A stretch of 64,000 nucleotides of DNA, taken from the NCBI RefSeq assembly GCF_029360645.1, contig NZ_JARDUA010000003.1:62001-126000 (forward strand). Reading direction: 5' to 3'. The stretch comes from Pontibacter litorisediminis. Its GTDB lineage: Bacteria; Bacteroidota; Bacteroidia; Cytophagales; Hymenobacteraceae. This document shows positions 59,801 through 64,000 of this stretch, one piece after another; within the stretch, counting starts at the first letter, position 1, and each line of letters starts with the position of its first letter. The notes beneath the pieces are model-generated. The model saw nothing but the letters and a program-made list of their open reading frames with translations. It had not been told where the DNA came from and did no database searches. The position numbers were made by a program, and so were the translations under genes.

Positions 59801-60057
59801 CTTCTTCATCTACTCGCTTCCTGACCAAGGCTAACTACATGGTGCTGAACAACGTGCGTCTGACGTACACGGTGCCTAGCAACTTCGTGAGCAAGTATGG
59901 TATCGGTGGTCTATCTGTTTGGTTGTCTGGTGACAACCTGTGGATTAACACTGCGCGTGATGGCTTCAACCCATCAACTGCAGAAGCAGGTAGCTCCAGC
60001 ACATACCGTTATTCTCCGCTGTCTACTTTCACGGCAGGCTTAAGAGTTAAAATTTAA
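56836..60057 (+). CDS. SusC/RagA-family TonB-linked outer-membrane receptor
   Basis: A 1,073-residue receptor with a signal peptide ([17 protein letters not shown]). A CarboxypepD_reg-like domain (about 22-100) is followed by a TonB-box-like EEVVVVGY, the SusC plug signature ([79 protein letters not shown]) and a C-terminal barrel ending in aromatic/hydrophobic residues. SusC proteins import large oligosaccharides or peptides with a SusD lid. The SusD gene lies 14 bp downstream. The gene has more T/A-ending codons (GGT, GTA, TCT) than most neighbours, as expected for a highly expressed gene. Confidence 0.97.
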   Translation: [1073 protein letters not shown]

Positions 60058-60071
60058 TTTGACTGATTATC

Positions 60072-61655
60072 ATGAAGAAGAATTTATATATAATTGGCGC
60101 GGCTGCTCTCACTCTTACGCTGAGCAGTTGTGAAAAAGACTTTCTGGATGTAAAGCCTTCCGGTAACGAAATTTCGCCGGAGCAGTTGGCTGAGGCAGCA
60201 GAAAAAGATCCATCACTCCTGAACGGTAACATTGCTGGTTTATACTCCACTATGTACAACACAGGTACAGGTGGCACAGACCTGAACCACGATGACTTCG
60301 GGCAGAAGAGCTGGGATATGTACATGGACTTCATATCCTCTGACATGGTGTTGGCTGGTGCAACGTATGGTTGGTATGAAGGTGTCGTTAGGTATCAGGA
60401 TACAAAAGACTATACGCAGACTGAAGGTTACATGCCATGGAGATACTATTATCGTATCATCTTTGGTGCCAACACTGTAATTGATGCTTTGGGTGGAACT
60501 GATGCTGAGCAGACAGAGCCGCTGCAGCGCCACATTATGGGCCAGGCAAAGGCTATGCGTGCCTACGCATACTTCTACCTTGCTCAGCTGTACTCCAAAG
60601 GATATGGTACAGGGTCGGAGAAGATCCTACCAATCTATACAAACACCCAGGTTCCAAACCAGCCGAAGGCTACCTCTGAAGAGGTCTACAACCTGATTGT
60701 GGATGACCTTACTCAGTCAATTGAATATTTATCAGACTTCAACAGGACTTCTAAAGACCAGATAGATCAAACTGTAGCAAAAGGCTTGTTAGCTTACACG
60801 CTTGCCGCTAGAGGAACACAGGCTGACCTGCAGCAGGTTGTAACTCTGACTGATGAACTGATAGCTAGCAAGTACCGCATCACAAACAAGGGGGAGCTCT
60901 TTGCTCAGATTAACCCTACTACAGGTGTGTTGACTAACCCACAGTCAGGCTTCAACAACGTAGCTACTCCAAGCTGGATGTGGGGTGTAGACCTAACACT
61001 GGCAAACGGGCTGGATCTGGTTTCATGGTGGGGTCAGATGGACGTTTTTACCTACAGCTATGCTTGGGCCGGAGATCCTAAAACTATCGATATCAACCTG
61101 TACAAGGCCATTCGGGCAAATGACTACAGAAAGAACTGGTTTGATCCAGAAGGTGGTGGCTTAGAGGCAGCTTATGCGGAAGATGGTTACGAAGAGGGTG
61201 ATTTCGACTTGATGCCACTCAATAAGTTCTTTGATCCGAACAGAGTAATTGGTGGTCAGAGAAACGTTACCACCGACTATGTATACATGCGTGTTGAAGA
61301 GATGGTCCTGCTGAATGCTGAGGCACACGCAAGGCTTGGACAGGATGCGCAGGCAAAAGATGCACTGAAACTGCTGATGCAGGAGAGATTCGACGCTGAG
61401 GCATACGCAGAGTATGAGACTTACCTGAATGGACTTGGCGGACAGTCGCTGAAAGATGAGATCCTGCTGCAGACTCGTATCGAGTTGTGGGGTGAAGGTA
61501 AGACTTACCTGGCTATCAAGCGAAACAAGGTGAATGTAACCAGAGGTGAGAACCATATCTTCCTTCCTGGGCAAACCTTCGCATGGGACTCTGATGAGTT
61601 GACATTCGAGATTCCACAGGCAGAGGTATTGAACAACCCTGTTCTGAATCAGTAG
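60072..61655 (+). CDS. SusD/RagB-family nutrient-binding lipoprotein
   Basis: A 527-residue lipoprotein (IIGAAALTLTLSSC, Cys about 20) with the TPR-rich SusD architecture: an N-terminal LNGNIAGLYSTMYN, the helical core (ALGGTDAEQTEPLQRHIMGQAKAMRAYAYFYLAQLYSKGYG) and a C-terminal region (YMRVEEMVLLNAEAHARLGQ) with the ligand loop. It caps SusC on the cell surface and binds the nutrient. No glycoside hydrolase or peptidase is adjacent, so the substrate is not indicated. Confidence 0.96.
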   Translation: MKKNLYIIGAAALTLTLSSCEKDFLDVKPSGNEISPEQLAEAAEKDPSLLNGNIAGLYSTMYNTGTGGTDLNHDDFGQKSWDMYMDFISSDMVLAGATYGWYEGVVRYQDTKDYTQTEGYMPWRYYYRIIFGANTVIDALGGTDAEQTEPLQRHIMGQAKAMRAYAYFYLAQLYSKGYGTGSEKILPIYTNTQVPNQPKATSEEVYNLIVDDLTQSIEYLSDFNRTSKDQIDQTVAKGLLAYTLAARGTQADLQQVVTLTDELIASKYRITNKGELFAQINPTTGVLTNPQSGFNNVATPSWMWGVDLTLANGLDLVSWWGQMDVFTYSYAWAGDPKTIDINLYKAIRANDYRKNWFDPEGGGLEAAYAEDGYEEGDFDLMPLNKFFDPNRVIGGQRNVTTDYVYMRVEEMVLLNAEAHARLGQDAQAKDALKLLMQERFDAEAYAEYETYLNGLGGQSLKDEILLQTRIELWGEGKTYLAIKRNKVNVTRGENHIFLPGQTFAWDSDELTFEIPQAEVLNNPVLNQ

Positions 61656-61695
61656 AATTATAAGCGCTATCTGCAATCAGTTGCAGTAGTTTTAG

Positions 61696-61728
61696 GAAAA
61701 GGCCACCCAATTGGGTGGCCTTTTTTAT
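61696..61728. terminator. Bidirectional terminator between SusD and PAP2 genes
   Basis: Stem AAAGGCCACCCAA / TTGGGTGGCCTTT with A- and T-runs on both sides. Confidence 0.92.
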
Positions 61729-61737
61729 TGCCATACT

Positions 61738-62541
61738 TTAGAACGTATACGTTACAGCCATCCCGTCATACCACCCATTGCTCTCGGGTGCCAGCGAGAA
61801 CCTGGAGCCCCGCTTGTGCAACTCCGGCACCAGTATGCCAATGGTGGTGCCGACAGCATAACCCACCAAGTTGTCGCTGAGGAAATGCTTGCCTGCCTTC
61901 AAGCGCAAAAAAGCCACAGCAGCCGGAACAGTGGCCGCGGCGGCCCATACGTAAGGCCGGGCCGGGGAGTCCGGGTTGAAGTCGTGGTACACTTTGGCGA
62001 GAAAGAACGTAGCGGTGGCCGTGGCGGCGGTGTGGCCGGCGTAGAAAGAGTTTGTTGCCTGTTTGTCTGTTTTCAAGCCTACAGGAGCATCGGCGGCATA
62101 CACGTAGGGGCGCTTGCGTTTGGTAAGGCCGGCCGTCATGCTGTACATGCCGCCTGCGATAGACAATGCCTGCCCATACAGCAAGTATACTTGTGGCGCG
62201 TTCTGCTTTATGTCGTCATCCAGCAGGAGCAGCAGCGGGGCAAGGAAAGAGCCATAGAACGGAAAGTCGCTTAAGGTCTCGGCGCTGGTGCTGTAGTTGC
62301 CTGCCGCAAATCTGTCAAACCCATTCACATCGTTTTTAGACAAGGCTGCCAGGTCGGCAGTGCTAACCCTGTCCTTCTTTCCAATCAGTATGTTTCCGGC
62401 CACGGTGGCCCCTATAGCTCCAACCGTGATGCCTCCATCGCGCAGCCAATCCGTTTGGTAAGGCGAGGCAGCACCATCCTGTGCATTGGCAGCAAGCGGT
62501 AAAAGCACAACCGCCAAGAAGAGACACAGCCGCCGTTTCAT
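61738..62541 (-). CDS. PAP2-family phosphatase-like protein, copy A
   Basis: A 267-residue protein with a signal peptide (LCLFLAVVLLPLAANA) and several membrane-like segments. PAP2 motifs are seen in order: a KX6RP region (GLTKRKRPYVYA), NSFYAGHTAAT in place of the usual PSGH, and RLKAGKHFLSDNLVGY for the SRX5HX3D motif. It is a membrane phosphatase acting on lipid phosphates or undecaprenyl pyrophosphate. It follows a close paralog after a 2-bp gap and has the same length, so the pair arose by tandem duplication. Confidence 0.9.
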   Translation of the reverse strand: MKRRLCLFLAVVLLPLAANAQDGAASPYQTDWLRDGGITVGAIGATVAGNILIGKKDRVSTADLAALSKNDVNGFDRFAAGNYSTSAETLSDFPFYGSFLAPLLLLLDDDIKQNAPQVYLLYGQALSIAGGMYSMTAGLTKRKRPYVYAADAPVGLKTDKQATNSFYAGHTAATATATFFLAKVYHDFNPDSPARPYVWAAAATVPAAVAFLRLKAGKHFLSDNLVGYAVGTTIGILVPELHKRGSRFSLAPESNGWYDGMAVTYTF

Positions 62542-62543
62542 GT

Positions 62544-63347
62544 TTAGAAAGTGTAGGTCATGAGCGCGCCGTTGAAGTACCTGCCCGAAACCGGCATCAG
62601 GCTGATGTTGCGCTTGTTGGATTTCTTGTGGAGCTGCGGCACCAGTATACCGGCGGCGGCTCCCATGGTATAACCCAGCAGGTTATCTGTCAGGAAGTGT
62701 TTACCGGCTTTCAGGCGCAGGTAGCCCACTGTGGCAGGTATGGCGGCCGCGGCGGCCCATACATAGGGGCGTGCCGGGGAGTCCGGGTTAAAGTCGTGGA
62801 AGATCTTGGCGGCGAAAAACGTGGCGCTCGCGGTGGCGGCGGTGTGGCCGGCGTAAAACGAGTTAAGCGCGTTCGCGTCGTTCTTGTCTGAAATATCCAC
62901 CTCATCACTGTAAACGAGCGGGCGCACGCGCTCCACATTGCCGTTCGTCATCGTGAAAAAGGCGCCTGTTACAGCCATGGTCTCTACGTACAGCACCAGT
63001 ACCTGGCCGGCTTTGCCGCCCACATTTTTGTTCAGCATCATCAGGAGCGGGGTAGCAAAGGAGCCATAGAACGGGAAGTCGCTAAGCTTTTTGGCGTTGT
63101 CAGAGTCATAGCCTGCCGAAAAACGGTCAAAGCCGTTCACGTCCTTCTTGCTTAGGGCCATGATCTCTTCTTGGCTCATCCCGCTCTTGTCCTTCATCAG
63201 GGACAAACCATAGGCGCTTAGGCCCATGCCCGCCGCAATAATGGGGGCGTCTACTTTAAAAGACGTTTCATAAGGAGAGTCGTTTTGGGCAAATGCGCTG
63301 CCTGTTAGAAAAGTTATAAGGCAGAATATAGTTAATATGCGTTTCAT
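62544..63347 (-). CDS. PAP2-family phosphatase-like protein, copy B
   Basis: A 267-residue protein from the ATG at 63347, chosen over 63356 and 63371 because it gives a clean signal (ILTIFCLITFLTGSAFA) and the same length as its paralog. Motifs: KX6RP near NVERVRPLVY, LNSFYAGHTAATASATFF and RLKAGKHFLTDNLLGY. The PSGH Ser is replaced by Ala, as in copy A. First gene of the tandem pair. Confidence 0.9.
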   Translation of the reverse strand: MKRILTIFCLITFLTGSAFAQNDSPYETSFKVDAPIIAAGMGLSAYGLSLMKDKSGMSQEEIMALSKKDVNGFDRFSAGYDSDNAKKLSDFPFYGSFATPLLMMLNKNVGGKAGQVLVLYVETMAVTGAFFTMTNGNVERVRPLVYSDEVDISDKNDANALNSFYAGHTAATASATFFAAKIFHDFNPDSPARPYVWAAAAAIPATVGYLRLKAGKHFLTDNLLGYTMGAAAGILVPQLHKKSNKRNISLMPVSGRYFNGALMTYTF

Positions 63348-63371
63348 AAAGGGCATTTTCAAATGATACAA

Positions 63372-63605
63372 TTTTTGTAGATGAACGGACTGCTATTTTA
63401 AAAGGTTGTGCCAAGACCCCTGCCGCACCACTGCCAACAAGGGGCGTGGCGCATGCCTCAGGGTGTAACTTTTTGTGGCTAAATCGTTACAAGCCATTGT
63501 GCAGGCCTGATAATCGTTTTAAGTATGGCAGATTTGTCTTAGCTTTGTACCCGCTGCCAAGGGGGGCAGCCGGTTTATACTTTGTACCTAAACCCAAAGA
63601 AAAAA
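63372..63605. other. Intergenic region upstream of metK
   Basis: About 230 bp between divergent starts. It holds a TAGCTTTG element at 63540-63547 and a TTATACTTTG word at about 63573. I saw no clear SAM-riboswitch secondary structure, though this was not tested by folding. Confidence 0.5.
63540..63547 (+). promoter_or_regulatory. -7 element candidate of metK (TAGCTTTG)
   Basis: TAGCTTTG matches TAnnTTTG, 58 bp before the metK ATG. A TTATACTTTG about 30 bp before the ATG is an alternative. Confidence 0.4.
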
Positions 63606-64000
63606 ATGCCTTATTTATTTACATCTGAGTCTGTGTCAGAAGGACACCCGGATAAAGTGGCTGATCAGATTTCGGATGCCCTTCTGGATGAGTTCCTGAA
63701 GCAAGACCCGCAGTCCAAAGTAGCCTGTGAGACCTTGGTAACCACTGGCTTGGTGGTGCTGAGCGGGGAGGTGAAGACAGAAGCCTACGTAGACGTACAG
63801 AAAGTTGCCCGAAACGTGATCAAGCGTATCGGTTATACAAAGTCAGAGTATATGTTCGATGCAGATGCCTGCGGTGTGATCTCCGCCATCCACGAACAGT
63901 CTGCTGATATAAACCAGGGCGTAGAGCGCGCCAATCCCGAAGATCAGGGGGCCGGAGACCAGGGGATGATGTTCGGCTACGCTACTGACGAGACGGATGA
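63606..64000 (+). CDS. metK: S-adenosylmethionine synthetase (partial, cut at window end)
   Basis: The reading frame from the ATG at 63606 gives [20 protein letters not shown] and continues open to the last base (131 residues seen). Diagnostic motifs are [18 protein letters not shown] (ATP and Mg binding) and [17 protein letters not shown] near the edge. The enzyme makes S-adenosylmethionine from methionine and ATP. The C-terminal two thirds lie outside the window. Confidence 0.97.
   Translation, partial: MPYLFTSESVSEGHPDKVADQISDALLDEFLKQDPQSKVACETLVTTGLVVLSGEVKTEAYVDVQKVARNVIKRIGYTKSEYMFDADACGVISAIHEQSADINQGVERANPEDQGAGDQGMMFGYATDETD

Noticed and set aside
63372-63605. Possible SAM riboswitch upstream of metK
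   Set aside because: The spacing allows one, but I could not identify the conserved helices or pseudoknot by eye; a covariance-model search would settle it.

Overview
The window is a chromosomal segment from a Bacteroidota bacterium, most likely a member of the Cytophagales/Hymenobacteraceae close to Pontibacter (inference from protein style; no search could be run). Supporting signs are a SusC/SusD pair, a type IX secretion component (PorZ), T9SS-type C-terminal domains, many short-signal lipoproteins, TAnnTTTG -7 promoter elements and few clear Shine-Dalgarno sites. No rRNA, tRNA, CRISPR array, phage or complete known insertion sequence was seen. Most of the window is ordinary, densely coded housekeeping DNA.

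Layout. 0.4-4.6 kb: a TonB-dependent receptor and a beta-helix lipoprotein, preceded by a Pho-box-like tandem repeat. 4.7-8.1 kb (minus strand): a glycine-rich micro-membrane protein, a MoxR ATPase and two unrecognised proteins. 8.1-12.3 kb: ferredoxin, thymidine kinase, PorZ and RecO. 12.4-15.0 kb (minus): a DHH/NrnA-like phosphoesterase with two FKBP lipoproteins. 15.2-19.0 kb: Ndk, a tiny lipoprotein that also carries a T9SS-like tail, a LysM protein and an MFS carrier. 19.2-22.5 kb (minus): an alpha/beta hydrolase, a GxxExxY (PD-(D/E)XK) gene enclosed by a 44-bp inverted repeat, and Dxs. 22.9-29.3 kb: ScpA, a flippase-like protein, a flavin monooxygenase, ChrA and a double DUF1259 protein. 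29.4-32.0 kb (minus): an SH3-like protein, a membrane-protein gene interrupted by one in-frame TGA, and Asd. 32.3-40.6 kb: secreted and surface proteins (lamin-tail, IPT/TIG, beta-barrel, lipase-like), a TSUP permease and a DUF2059 protein. 40.9-46.1 kb (minus): a four-gene TetR-ABC-HlyD-TolC export operon whose ABC ATPase lacks several catalytic motifs. 46.4-51.9 kb: a DEAD-box helicase and small proteins. 52.2-56.4 kb: an amidase and an S9 peptidase. 56.8-61.7 kb: SusC/SusD. 61.7-63.3 kb (minus): tandem PAP2 paralogs. From 63.6 kb: metK, cut by the window end.

The two most unusual signals are not conventional genes. First, the GxxExxY gene sits inside a near-perfect 44-bp inverted repeat (a 538-bp unit), with a decayed third repeat copy nearby; this looks like a minimal mobile or domesticated element. 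Second, the word AAGTATAA/TTATACTT recurs in both orientations, between and inside genes, and appears to drive the choice of rare ATA codons, in the manner of HIP1 or DNA-uptake words. Other points of note are dispersed short repeats fused to the 5' ends of two genes, a Pho-box-like element, and the degenerate exporter ATPase.
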